From Lotus japonicus (Eukaryota > Streptophyta > Magnoliopsida > Fabales > Fabaceae): a DNA stretch of 64,000 bases. The notes beneath the pieces are model-generated. The model searched no databases. It was given only the letters and a program-made list of their open reading frames with translations, and was not told the origin of the DNA. Position numbers and translations under genes: made by a program. Position 1 is the stretch's first letter; each line of letters opens with the position of its first letter. Shown in pieces: positions 38,812 to 51,000 of this stretch. The stretch lies in contig NC_080044.1 in the NCBI RefSeq assembly GCF_012489685.1, forward strand, positions 81,144,732 through 81,208,731. The letters run 5' to 3'.

Positions 38812-38990
38812 ATAATCGACAGCCATGAAACTAATTTTCTTAAAATTTTAAGATTACATTATGTGAGTGTGTTTCTCCTAACAAATCATTTTCTATACAC
38901 ACGGTTTATGGATTAAAAACTCGACTAGAGGCTTAAGCAACTCAACTATCTTAATTAAATGCTTAAGCAGTTCAACTATCTGAGGGTTAA
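38812..38990 (-). mobile_element. Degenerate SINE copy
   Basis: It aligns collinearly with the SINE at 17692-17890 in the same orientation (CGACAGCCATGAAACTAAT, ACATTATGTGAGTG, CCTAACAAATC, AACTCGACTAGAGGCTTAAG) but with many substitutions. No flanking repeat was found. It starts about 250 bp beyond the presumed start of the kinase transcript. Confidence 0.5.
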
Positions 38991-39639
38991 GAGTGACGTA
39001 GAAAGCCTAGTTGTTTGTTTTTTCTTCACTCATTTTTTATTTATTAGTATTATTTATTTTATTTTATTTTTTTCATATTTTAATTTTTAAGCACTGTTTG
39101 TTTCACGACATCCTTGAGTTGGGGTGGAGTTACTGTGCGTAGTCACACTTTACTTGCGTCCCCGGTTTGTACGCCATGCGTTTTTACGTTTTTTTATGAC
39201 TTTCTGCAACCAGGCTACTCTGGCACAACGTCATCTTTCACCTCTGCTATCAATTGCCATAAAGCTTTAATCAAATAATCAATGCAGGCTCGTTGCTCAT
39301 CTCTGTTCTTTCCTTTTTTTTATTTTTACTATAAAAGCTATAATAATTTTATGTAGAAAGATAAATTCAATGTACAAGTAGAAACATTCTTATAAACTGT
39401 GGTTAAACAGGTAACAATAATTGTATAATTTAACATTTAACATTGGATTTGTTAATTTACTTCCTTTATTTTTTAGAATGAATAAAAAAGCTAGTCTTCA
39501 ACAATGTACAACATTTATGTGAGGACATTCTAGATCGAGCTCCTCTTGTGTTCGATGCCTCCTCCTTTATTGAACTAATGCAGCGTCTAGATCGTGTCTA
39601 CTTCTCGGTGTGGTTGTGATCTAATACGGATGTGATACA

Positions 39640-40130
39640 AAATAAACGTTGATTCTTCAGTGATACAACAGATTGTGGGGTAGGAGTTTGTTGCTCGGAA
39701 TCATTCAGGGAAGGTTTTAGCTCCAACTTCTGCTTACCCATTGGATGGCATGCCCCATTTACTTGTGGAAGTGCTTGGTTTAAGGTGGGCTTTATCTATG
39801 CCTTTTGATTAATGTATTCAGCGGGTGTGTTATGAGATGAATTGTTTACAACTTTTTGAGACGTGACGACACTCCAGGAGGGGAGGGGGTAGTTCATATT
39901 TTATTTCAGTTATTAATGATTGTAAAGACTTAGTCTTATCTTTTGATTACTTTTAGTTTTCAATTGTTTGTCGTTCTAAAAATTGTGTTGTGGATTATCT
40001 GGCTAAAAACTCTAACTCCTTCCCTAATTTTGTTTGGGTTAAAGAGGTTCTGCTAGGTACCTCTCTTTTATTCAACATGATGTCGTGACTTTCATGCATG
40101 TCTATTCATTATATTAAGAAATCCTTTTAA
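39640..40130 (+). pseudogene. LINE RNase H remnant, plus strand
   Basis: With frameshifts and stops it still encodes the RNase H domain of a plant LINE: VARNHSGKVLAP, LLVEVLGLRWALSMPF, CIQRVCYEMNCLQLF, then SYFISVINDCKDLVLSFDYF and VVDYLAKNSNSFPNFVWV, ending in an A-rich tail near 40120. Its 3' part is duplicated at 42470-42740. Confidence 0.7.
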
Positions 40131-40735
40131 AAAAAACACCATCACACTATTAGTTTTGTTTTGTTAAAAAGAGGGGAAACTTTTTTCTATGGTAGAGAGA
40201 TTAGATTAAGGGTCAAGTCCAAGCAAAATAGAACTTACAAATAAGGGTAAACCCTAACAATAACATTACAATGTTTAAAAAAAACAATAACATTACAACA
40301 AAGAACTAGAAAACACACTGCTTTTTTTTTCAAAGCCCTAGAAAATCCATTATAAATCAGGCTCCTTGCTCACACATTAAACAACTTGAAAAAAAAACAT
40401 GGCTACTAACAGGAAATTATAAAGAGATCAAAATATATGGAAGTAAATACCCAAAATCCAATTTCATCCTTTTTTTTTAGGTGAAACTCTAACAATGTGG
40501 GGCTCGTGCTATTTCATTTCATTGAGTAGTTTCCATTGTTAAGCCATTATTTTTAGCAATTTTAGAGTAGACATAGAAGTTACTGAACACCATTCTCTAA
40601 ACTCATGTGGCACCAGTTAAAGCTTTCGTGATGGAGGCATTGGAGGAGACGGAGGTTATGGTAGGAAGAAGTGGATAAGAAAAGAAGAAGAGGAAAACAC
40701 AAAAAATAGATAAAATTTTATCTAAATGATAGAGA
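39860..40735. repeat. Segmental duplication A (partner 42465-43310)
   Basis: About 870 bp covering the LINE 3' end and following non-coding DNA recurs at 42465-43310 in the same orientation with small indels. At the end of the second copy a block of about 50 bp (GGAAGAAGTGGATAAGAAAAG onward) is again duplicated at 43310-43361. Confidence 0.85.
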
Positions 40736-40878
40736 ACCATCATACAAGGGGAAAAGGTATCAGGTACAATTATTTTGGTGTTGTTTAGCATGTCATATTC
40801 TAATTGGACAACAGTAAAAACTGCACACATGAAATTGTACTTAAGTTTTATAATTAAAAACTCTCTCAAAAAGATAGA

Positions 40879-40976
40879 GACACTAGTAGGGAGGAACCCC
40901 ACAGAAAGGAGGTGGCGGCGGTTGAGTGACACTAGTAGGGAGGAACCCCACAGAAAGGAGGTGGCGGCGGTTGTTA
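40879..40976. repeat. 49-bp tandem repeat, two units
   Basis: GACACTAGTAGGGAGGAACC onward is present twice with a period of 49 bases and near identity. It lies within a larger degenerate direct repeat (about 40785-40975 against 41018-41160). Confidence 0.85.
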
Positions 40977-41230
40977 GGTTTTTCTTCAAGAGTTAAATGG
41001 GTGTTTTTAAAACAAAACGTGTCATATTACATGTGGACAACAATAAAAATTACACACATGAAATTGTACCTAAGATTTGTAATAAAAATTCTCTCAAAAG
41101 GACAGAGACACTAATTGGGAGGAAACACGGGAAAGGGAGGTTTGAGGCGGTTAAGTGACTCTCTTTTTTCTTGTTTGTTGTGTTAAATTTTTTTTTTCAA
41201 GAGAATATAGCTTATAATTTTTTTTTTGTT

Positions 41231-41955
41231 GGTTAGGCTTTTAATTTTCAACGTTGAAAAGTTATAGACATAATATTGTATTGTTATTGTTAAGTATATT
41301 ACGTACAAAATCTAAAAAATATTATTTAGATATTTGATCATTGAACTTTAAATACGTGTCTCGATTGGTCAACCTGAGTGGTTTTAAAAACATCATTTCC
41401 ACCATATCTTTATAAGTTGAGAAAAACAATCCCAAAGAAGTAAATTATATTTTTGGGATCATTTTAGTTTTGAATATTAAATTGTTTAAAGAACCTACAA
41501 ACTAATATTTTTTATCTAGGTAAATAGGAAATACACCTACAAACTAAATCTATGTTTCTTGATGTTATTTTATTTTATAAAAGAAAAGCTAAAGGACACA
41601 CAAACTAGACTAGAGCATCAAGGCAAAGCAATGCAATGACATCGGACGGAGGGAGCCGCCAAACACGTCGAGGGGAATTTTCTCTCGAAGCTTGTTTAGC
41701 CAAAAAAATTGCTGCATTATTCTTCTCCCGCAATACATAAACAATCCAGACCTCCCAGTTCCAACCCAGCAACTCATTAGCCAGCTGAATGGTGTCTCGT
41801 GCCTTGCAAGTTGAACCATTCGTCGCAGGCTAAAGCACATCAACCACATTCCTACAATCCGAGGCAAGTCACCTCCCTAAAACCAAGGTTCCAAGCATGC
41901 TTCAATCCTATCTCTAGAGCCAAAATCTACGCTAGAAAAGCACTCCCATGGGCTT
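41231..41955. repeat. Segmental duplication B (partners 43366-43893 and 43893-44540)
   Basis: Three collinear copies. The second is cut short inside the LINE sequence at ACAATC and joins directly to the third, which restarts at TCTAAAAAATATT. The bases AATC are shared at the junction. Copies one and three are more alike than either is to copy two. Confidence 0.85.
41605..41955 (-). pseudogene. LINE RNase H remnant, minus strand, copy 1
   Basis: Minus-strand translation gives the C-terminal RNase H region of a LINE: SDCRNVVDVL, then CKARDTIQLANELLGWNWEV and VLREKNNAAIFLAKQASREN, ending in a stop after LLCLDALV. A stop after VVDVL shows decay. The LREKNNAAIFLAK stretch corresponds to the conserved helix before the LINE 3' end. 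Confidence 0.7.
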
Positions 41956-42032
41956 TTGTACCCTAATAGTATAGTTTTTTTTGGAAATTATAGTTCTGAG
42001 GTACTTTTTTATTTATTTACCAATCTAGTATA

Positions 42033-42245
42033 AATCGCCACTGTCAGTGGCGATTCTATTTATTTATTTTTTATTTTTTTTAAAGAATCGCCAATAGCAT
42101 TGGCGTTTTCATTATTTTTTTTTCGTTTTTTATATAAATCGCCAACCATGTTAGCGTTTTCTTATTTTTTATTTTTGTTTTTTCTGACAATCGCCAACTA
42201 TGTTGGCGTTTTTTACCTTTTTATTTTTTTTTTAAATCGCCCACA
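42033..42245. repeat. Array of hairpin-forming TCGCCA/TGGCGA units
   Basis: Four successive inverted repeats, AATCGCCACTGTCAGTGGCG (42033 on), AATCGCCAATAGCATTGGCG (42086 on), AATCGCCAACCATGTTAGCG (42137 on) and AATCGCCAACTATGTTGGCG (42189 on), plus a partial fifth AATCGCCCACACG near 42235. Units are spaced about 52 bases apart by T-rich linkers. Confidence 0.8.
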
Positions 42246-42469
42246 CGTTTTTTTAATTTTTTTTAATTTGTAATTAAAATGGTATTTAATCAATTGATGC
42301 TCACACACAATTTTATGCCATTACTCACTTTTGCAGCACTTTGATAATAAATTATTTGGACCGATATTTAAAATTAGGCAAGTTCTCGCCTAAGCTGAGG
42401 ATTTGGCATGCAATTGGGACCTGAGTAAGATGGCCAATACTCTTCATCCCCAACTAAACTTTTTTCAGA

Positions 42470-42740
42470 CATGGCGACACTAGGAGGGGTAGTTCATATT
42501 TTATTTCAATTATTAATGATTGTAATGACTTAGTCTTATCTTTTGATTACTTTGAGTTTTCAATTGTTTGTCGTTCTATAAATTGTGTTGCGGATTATCT
42601 GGCTAAAAACTCTAACTCTTTCCCCAATTTTGTTAGGGTTAAAGAAGTTTATGTCAGGTACTTCTATTTTATTCAACATGATGTCGTGACTTTCATGCAT
42701 GTTTATTCATTCTATTAAAGAAATCCTTAAAAAAAAAATA
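42470..42740 (+). pseudogene. LINE RNase H remnant, duplicated 3' part
   Basis: It repeats the C-terminal LINE coding region seen at 39880-40130 (SYFISIINDCNDLVLSFDYF, VADYLAKNSNSF) with its A-rich tail. It is a copy made by segmental duplication and not an independent insertion. Confidence 0.65.
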
Positions 42741-43739
42741 CCATCACACTATTAGTTTTGTTTTGTTTTGTTAGAAAGAGGGGAAACTTTTTTCTATGAA
42801 AGAGAGATTAGATTAAGGGTCAAGTCCAAGCAAAATGGTAAACCCTAACAATAACATTACAACAAAGAACTAGAAAACACACTGTTTTTTTTTTATAAGC
42901 CCTAGAAAATCCATTATAAATCAGGCTCCTTGCTCACACATTAAACAACTTGAAAAAAAAACACTCATGGCTACTAACAGGAAATTATAAAGAGATCAAA
43001 ATATATGGAAGTAAATACCCAAAATCCAATTTCATCCTTTTTTTTTTACCCTAGAGGTGAAACTCTAACAATGTGGGGCTCGTGCTATTTCACCTCATTG
43101 AGTAGTTTCCATTGTTAAGCCAATATTTTTAGCAATTTTAGAGTAGACATAGAAGTTACTGAACACCATTCTCTAAACTCATGTGGCACCAGTTAAAGCT
43201 TTCGTGATGGAGGCATTGGAGGAGACGGAGGTTATGGTAGGAAGAAGTGGATAAGAAAAGAAGAAGAGGAAAACACAAAAAATAGATAAAATTTTATCTA
43301 AATGATAGGAAGAAGTGGATAAGAAAAGAAGAAGAGGAAAACACAAAAAATAGATAAAATGACGGAGGTTAGACTTTTAATTTTCAACGTTGAAAAGTTA
43401 TAGACGTAATATTGTATTGTTATTGTTAAGTATATTACATAAAAATCTAAAAAATATTATTTAGATATATTTGATCATTGAACCTTAAATATGTATCTCG
43501 ATTAGTCAACCTGAGTGGTTTTAAAAACACCATTTCCATCGTATCTTTATAAGTTGAGAAAAAAAAATCGCAAGGAAGTAAATTATATTTTTGGGACCAT
43601 TTTAGTTTTGAAATTTACAATATTAAATTGTTTAAAGAACCCACAAACTAATATTCTTTATTTAGGTAAATAGGAAATACACCTACAAACTAAATTTATA
43701 TTTCTTGATGCTGTTTTTTTTTTTTACAAAAGAAAAGCT

Positions 43740-43893
43740 AAACGACAGACAAACTAGACTATGACATCAAGGCAAAGCGATGCAATGACATCGGACGAAG
43801 GGAGCCGCCAAATACGTCGAGGGGAATTTTCTCCCGAAGCTTGTTTAGCCAAAAAATTTGCTGCATTATTCTTCTCCCGCGAGACATAAACAA
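43740..43893 (-). pseudogene. LINE RNase H remnant, minus strand, copy 2 (truncated)
   Basis: It matches the last 50 or so codons of copy 1 and is cut at 43893 by the duplication junction. Confidence 0.65.
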
Positions 43894-44179
43894 TCTAAAA
43901 AATATTATTTAGATATTTGATCATTGAACTTTAAATACGTGTCTCGATTGGTCAACCTGAGTGGTTTTAAAAACATCATTTCCACCATATCTTTATAAGT
44001 TGAGAAAAACAATCCCAAAGAAGTAAATTATATTTTTGGGATCATTTTAGTTTTGAATATTAAATTGTTTAAAGAACCTACAAACTAATATTTTTTATCA
44101 AGGTAAATAGGAAATACACCTACAAACTAAATCTATGTTTCTTGATGTTATTTTATTTTATAAAAGAAAAGCTAAAAGA

Positions 44180-44670
44180 CACACAAACTAGACTAGAGCA
44201 TCAAGGCAAAGCAATGCAATGACATCGGACGGAGGGAGCCGCCAAACACGTCGAGGGGAATTTTCTCTCGAAGCTTGTTTAGCCAAAAAAAATTGCTGCA
44301 TTATTCTTCTCCCGCAATACATAAACAATCCAGACCTCCCAGTTCCAACCCAGTAACTCATTAGCCAGCTGAAGGGTGTCTCGTGCCTTGCAAGTTGAAC
44401 CATTCGTCGCAGGCTAAAGCACATCAACCACATTCCTACAATCCGAGGCAAGTCACCTCCCTAAAACCAAGGTTCTAAGCATGCTTCAAACCTGTCTCTA
44501 GAGCCAAAATCTACGCTAGAAAAGCACTCCCATGACCAAAGCTAATAGAAACCTTGAAGATCCAAGCATCGTGAGCATTGCGAATCACAGCGGCACAATC
44601 CATACGATGCGAGGTTAGATTCCAGCTACCATCAACAATTAGGACCCGCGTTCACTAGCGGTGGAAAATC
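44180..44670 (-). pseudogene. LINE RNase H remnant, minus strand, copy 3
   Basis: The longest copy. It starts with IVDGSWN and CAAVIRNAHDAWIFKV, the first RNase H strand, then GHGSAFLA and ILALETGLKHAWNLGF, and continues into the region shared with copy 1. Stops interrupt it in two places. Confidence 0.72.
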
Positions 44671-45052
44671 CTAAACAACCCTAACTGAGTCATGCGGGGA
44701 CATAGATGACGACAACCACTTTTTTTTGGACGATGCTTTATAAATGAAATTTAAGATTCATATTTAAAAAAAAATCATGAATACTTATTTGTACGAATAC
44801 TAGATTTAAATTAAAATTTAAGGTGGTTATATATATTTTTTAAAAAGAGAAATCAATAATAAAATATAGTGATTATCATTTAAGAACCGAAAAAGAAATG
44901 CAAAAAATGTATAGTTTTTAAGACAAAAAGGGAATAAAACAATGGCGGAAATCGTCCATTTTCACGGTTGGCCACCCCGCGGTGACGAAGCAGCAGATAC
45001 AACACAGATCAGAGCGAAAGGGGATTGAGCGATCGCAACTCACTCTCTACCA

Positions 45053-48000
45053 ATGGCGGTAATTCCTCACATCACACTTCATACATTTTCCTCTGAAATT
45101 CCAATCGTTCCTAACTTTCCGATTTGTGCAGGACTCGTCGGGAACCACGCTGATGGATCTGATAACGGCGGACCCGACCCCAGCGCCGGCATCATCATCG
45201 GCGGTCGCCACTGCTCCATCTCCGGCAGCAACGCCTCCGACTTCTCTGCCCTCGGCGTTGGGTAAACCCGCTACTGAGAAGAAATCGAAGAGAGCCACAT
45301 TGATGCAGATCCAGAATGACACCATTTCTGCTGCCAAAGCTGCTTTGAATCCAGTCAAGACCAATATCATGTCAACGAAGCAAAAGAAGAAGGTTCCGCA
45401 CTTTCTTCTCTTCATTACTTAATTCTTAACTTCCTAGAATTTGCGTTTTGCTTGATATTTGATTCATCGTGCATCGTAGATCAGTTAGTTTTGAGTTCAA
45501 CGATATCGATTTTGTGCACGTACTTGAAAGCAAGCTCTGTGTTCTCATGGACCATAGTTTAGTTTATAGTTGTTACTTGATAGCGAATCACTGTGTAGAA
45601 GAAGGTAATATTGATTGATAATGCGTAATTCAGTGCGTTTAATCTTCGTACTACGTTTTCGTTTGCAGCCAGTTTCCTATGCACAACTCGCGAGAAGTAT
45701 CCATGAGCTAGCTGCCACTTCTGATCAGGTGAGTGTAGCTTTTTTCATTTCTAGGTTATGCTTTTGTGTTTGGATGGGAAAGTAGAGACTCTCTCATGTT
45801 TTGGTTTTGATGGTAACATGGTTTCAGAAAAAATCTGTTCGGCAATTAGTGCACCATGTGTTTCCAAAACTTGCTGTGTATAATTCCGTGGACCCTTCGC
45901 TCGCTCCATCTCTTCTTATGGTATGCTTCAATTCCTTTGAAATTTAACATTCTCTAATGTATGTGATTTACCGCGTCTTGCATTCTTTGTTTTTATACCT
46001 TATACTGAATTTTCTTTCTGGGAAAATCATGTATTTTTCTTTTCTCTGTAGCTAAATCAACAATGTGAAGATAGAAATGTCCTACGATATGTCTATTATT
46101 ACCTGGCCAGAATTTTGTCTGACACCGGTCCCCAAGGGTTGAGCACAGGTGGTGGGATACCCACCCCTAATTGGGATGCTCTGGCTGACATCGATGCAGT
46201 TGGGGGTGTTACTCGAGCTGATGTTGTGCCACGAATAGTAGAGCAGCTTAGTGCTGCAGCTACAAATGCTGATGTAGACTGTGAGTGACTAATCCCCCAT
46301 TTTTTTAATGATTTTTAAACATTTTATGGCCCAATGTTGCATATTGTATGTATACGTGTGCACATGCAAGTGTGCATCAGCACGTGAAAGAGCTATTTTG
46401 CTCTTTGGTTGCTAGTTTCATTGACGAATTCCTTGTTCACTGCAATAATTTTGTAAATGAATTTACCTGAAGATGTTAAGAATTCTCAATTGGCATGCCT
46501 GCGCACCCATATGATTTAAGCTGTGTATTAATACGGCATTTGTTCTTTTTCTTTCTTGTTTGGTGTCCTTACATAAAGTACATTTGTGAATGGAGCCAAA
46601 GTTTGGAGAGATGGGAAATTACTGTGTTATAGCCTTCTAGGTGATAGAGTTTTAGACAAATTATTTACGGAGTCTTAAAGCATAAAGTGATTTTGGTACA
46701 TTAGAGGGAGGAAATTTCCATGAAATGGAATATTCCGTGGAAGGGAATGTCTGGATTTAAAGAAAGAAAAAAAAATTGGTTGATAATTGATATTATGCTC
46801 TGACTAATGAAAATGGAATTAGGAATTAAAAGGCATGATGGATGCACCCTAGATTGAGTCATTGGAATTAAGGCAGAGGACACATTGGAATCATTGGAAT
46901 TAGGCAGGACTTTTTTTTTTGGTAAATATAAGTTGGACCTGTTTGAAAATCAAATTGGACACACTATTAAGTATTGCAGGAGTTTTAGTTGTTGAAGGAT
47001 GTCTTCCATTTTGAGATGATGTCTTGATTCCTTTTTCACTTATGCTTTGAAGTTCATGCTCGAAGACTACAATCCTTGAAGGCACTTACATATTCTCCTT
47101 CAACCAACTCTGAAATTTTGTCCAGATTGTATGAAATTGTATTTGGGATACTAGAGAAGGTTCGTGCTTTCCCTATTATCTTTTTCTATGTATATTAGAT
47201 ATTGACTTCCGCACATTTATTTTATTTTTCCTGTAGCCACCTCTATTTGGAATAAAATGTTTGGAACTGCTGCTGTGTTTCATGGGTATGCCTCCAGAGT
47301 TTAGAGTTTTTCTTTTAATTAAGATCTGGATCTTTGGTCAGGGGGCAAATTTATGTGGCAGTTCACTGTATATGTTGTTATTTGGTGTCTTTGGCAGAGC
47401 TGAAATGCATGTAGCTTGAAAGGAAAATCTGTGTCCCTATACTCGATTTGGGGAAAAATTTGATTGGTTTATGATGTTTAGTCATGGCTTCTTCCTAAGA
47501 GTTCTATTGGCTGATATATGAAGGGATTGGAGGACTTCTTTATTTGGATAAATTTTGTATCTTGCCTTTTTACTGTAGTTTTTCTGTTTGAGAGATGTCT
47601 TATCCTCCCTTCTCTCACTTTCCATAAAATTAAAAAAGTTTTTTGTTTATCTAAAGAGTTGTAAGATTATTATAGTATATGGGCTTTCTTCAGATTTTCA
47701 GGTCGGTGATACTCTGTAATTTTCAGAAAGTAATTTTGTTTCCGATTTTCAGGTTGGTGATACTCCACAAAAGAAAAAGAAAGGCATACTGGGCGCTAAA
47801 GGTGGTGATAAAGAAGTAAGATCATGGCTTTGAAGTATTCTTTCTTTTATCCTTATATACATGTTTCCTTTTCTTGTTTAAAAATTTAACTCAAAGTTAA
47901 TATTTTTCAATCTGTTATGGAACTCAAAGTTAATCTTTTATCCTATTTATGTTTCATTATATGATTGATCTTATAGTCTATAATTCGAAGCAATTTGCAA

Positions 48001-51000
48001 TATGCTGCCTTGAGTGCTCTGAGAAGACTCCCTCTTGATCCTGGAAATCCAGCATTTCTGCATTATGGTGTACAAGGGTAAGTTATTACTCTTATATCTA
48101 ATATTTACAATGATTGCATGAAGTTCTTTTGTTGCAACATGCAGTTGAGTTCTGTTTTGTATGTGACTTGCGTTATGCGCTAGGCAGCTCCTTTATGTAA
48201 TGTGTTAAAGTATTGATCTTTCTTTTGTGGTTTGTGATGCATTTGGCCTGAGCAAAATTAGACTTGGGTGATTATGGTTTGTGAGTTCTTTTTATTTAAA
48301 TATTCTTGTTTGATCCCAAATAATTGACATTCCTCAAAGGGGTTTGATTTCTGATTTATTGTGATTGAACAGCTTTGCTGCATTCTTGATTCCCTCTTTG
48401 ATCATTCCCTTCTTTCCCCCCAGTAATAATTTTTTTTGGAATGAAAAACCATCTTTGACTCGTGTCTTTGTTGCCTGTGTGTCCCCAATCTATTTTTTAG
48501 TATTAGAAACTGATGATAGTTTGTTTTTGCATTGTTTTGTGCTCAGTAGTTAAAACAGGTATCAAGGACAAAAATGCATGGATTCAATTATATTCCTTCA
48601 GTTGTTTCATATTTTTGGGAAGAAATAATGATAGTTTTGTGGACATATGCTTTACTTACAATTTTTTGCTTCTTGCTTTTAATTTATTTTGGACCTGGCA
48701 TTGATGTTGCATTGTTTATTAGCTTTTTATTATTCCATTCCGTGTTTCTGGTTTATAGTTCTCAGGACTAAACAGAGTTGACTTCAGGATATCATTTGCT
48801 GATCCGGTTGCTGTGAGACATGCACTGGAAATTGTTTCTGAGATAGCTGCTAGGGACCCCTATGCTGTTGCAATGGCCTTAGGTAACAGCACACAACTTC
48901 ATAACAATTTTCTATTTGAATGTTCATTACACATCATTTTGCAATTTAATGTTCGTAACAAACTTCTCCATAGTCTATTCCCCTAAATCTAATGCTTCCT
49001 GGATATTCTTCTGCAGGAAAGCATGTGCAGCCTGGAGGTATGCTTTTTGGATCTTCATCATCTCTTGCTTCCTTCATTTCTTTTTTGTTTGTGTTAGAAA
49101 TATAATATAAAAACTTTCATGTGGCCCTTACCCAACAACTTAACCTTTTGGGGTAATTGGTTGTTTGACATGGTATCAGAGCCTCTATGACTAAGTGGTC
49201 TAGAGTTCGATCCCCACCGCCTCCAATTCTTCTAAAAAAAAGAAGTTGAATTTAAGCACATGGTAGGTGAGCCTGTGCATTGTCCATGCTTCAAGCCTAA
49301 ATGAGCTCTTGCGTGAGGGGGGCGTGTTAGAAATGTAATATAAAAACCTTTCATGTGGCCCTTACCCAACAACTTAAGCTTTTGGGATAATTGGTTGTTT
49401 GACAGTTTAAATATGACATTGAAGGTTTTGTCTTCTTTAATTTGTAAAAACCCAATATTTAAGGACTAAGAATTTCTGTCGGTAAAATATGTCTAAGCAC
49501 ATATTAATATTGGTCTTGTATTTTTCAAGTTCTGTGTATACTTCTAAACAAAGTCCACAATATGGAAAATGTTTGCGTACTTAATTTCTTTGTTTTTGTG
49601 CTCTAATTTATTTCTTTCATAGTAAGAAATAAGGATTTGTGTATTTTAATTACTATGTTTATGTTCTTCTGCCATAGTTAGAATATTTGGTCATGACTGT
49701 TTTGGTAAATGTTACAGGGGCCTTACAAGATGTTCTCCATTTGCATGATGTTCTTGCTAGAGTTTCTCTAGCGAGGCTGTGCTGTACAATATCGAGAGCT
49801 AAAGCTTTAGATGGTTGGTGTACTTAACAACTTGTGTTTTTTTTGGATGAAAATTGATCCTTGAGAAGTTTGTGATGATCAAATTTCTTTTTTATTTCTA
49901 TGTACAGAGAGGCCAGATATTAGATCTCAGTTCAATTCAGTTCTCTATCAACTTCTGTTGGATCCCAGTGAACGAGTCTGCTTTGAGGCAGTTTTGTGTA
50001 TACTTGGAAAATATGATAACACTGAGAGGTATAATTTATGTCGCATACAAATACTCTCTATACTCTCATATTTAACCATATTTTCCTCTTTTTTTGGCTA
50101 GATTTTAAACTCTCTAAAAGGTACGATGTTAGCTTACTATGATTGGGTAGGATGTAATCTTCTCATGTTTACACTTTTTAGGACTGAGGAGCGTGGTGCT
50201 GGGTGGTATCGTTTGACTAGGGAGATTCTCAAGTTGCCGGAGGCATCATCGAAGGAAAGTTCTAAAGATAAATCAAAGAAGATAAAACGACCACAGCCTC
50301 TTATAAAACTTGTAATGAGAAGGTTCAGAAACTCAATTGTGTATTTCTGTGTGCATGTCTACCTTGTCTTGTTGAATTCTCAAGTTGTTAAACTTGTGTG
50401 AAGTAGAAATTGTCTAATATTTATGCATATTGTATGCTATTTACTGCTCTTCAGGTTAGAGAGTTCTTTCCGAAGCTTTTCTAGACCCGTGCTTCATGCA
50501 GCAGCTAGAGTTGTTCAGGAAATGGGGAAAAGTCGGGCCGCCGCTTTTGCTATGGGCATACAGGATGTTGATGAAGGAGCACATGTCAATACATTTGCTG
50601 AGGATACAGATTTAAATGATTCAGATGAAAGCACACATCCTGAAAGTAATGTTTAATATTGCATGCTTGCATAGCATTGTAAACAGGGTTTTTGACTTTT
50701 TGGTCCTTTTTATTTCAGTAAATCAAACCTTTTTGGGCCCCCCACATGATTTCGTTGAAGCATTTAGTTCCTATTCTAGACTATATTCCTCCATTACTTC
50801 TGTAACCATTGTGATATATGTGGCTAATGTCACTTAATTTTGTTTGTTCCTGCATGCGTATGATCTGTACTGTTGCATAATGATCTGGTTGATGCACAAA
50901 AAAGATGAATGGATTGTTGTATCATGTATGCTGATTTATTATCTATTTACGTACTTAACTGATACTTTGGTGTAGGCATCCGAAGAACTTCTTCAGTATC

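Noticed and set aside
41610..41867. 85-codon minus-strand frame as a protein gene
   Set aside because: The real similarity, to LINE RNase H, is in another frame of the same strand and contains a stop.
42033..42245. Regular palindromes reminiscent of a CRISPR array
   Set aside because: The host is a plant, repeats are not identical, spacers are T-rich and there are no cas genes. It is a hairpin minisatellite.
45047..45415. 122-codon minus-strand frame over TASH3 exon 2
   Set aside because: Antisense shadow of the Ala/Pro-rich TASH3 N-terminus.
49171..49220. Possible tRNA gene (TGGTATCAGAGCC ... GAGTTCGATCCCC)
   Set aside because: It cannot form a full cloverleaf and sits exactly at the primer-binding position of a TRIM, which explains the tRNA-like start.
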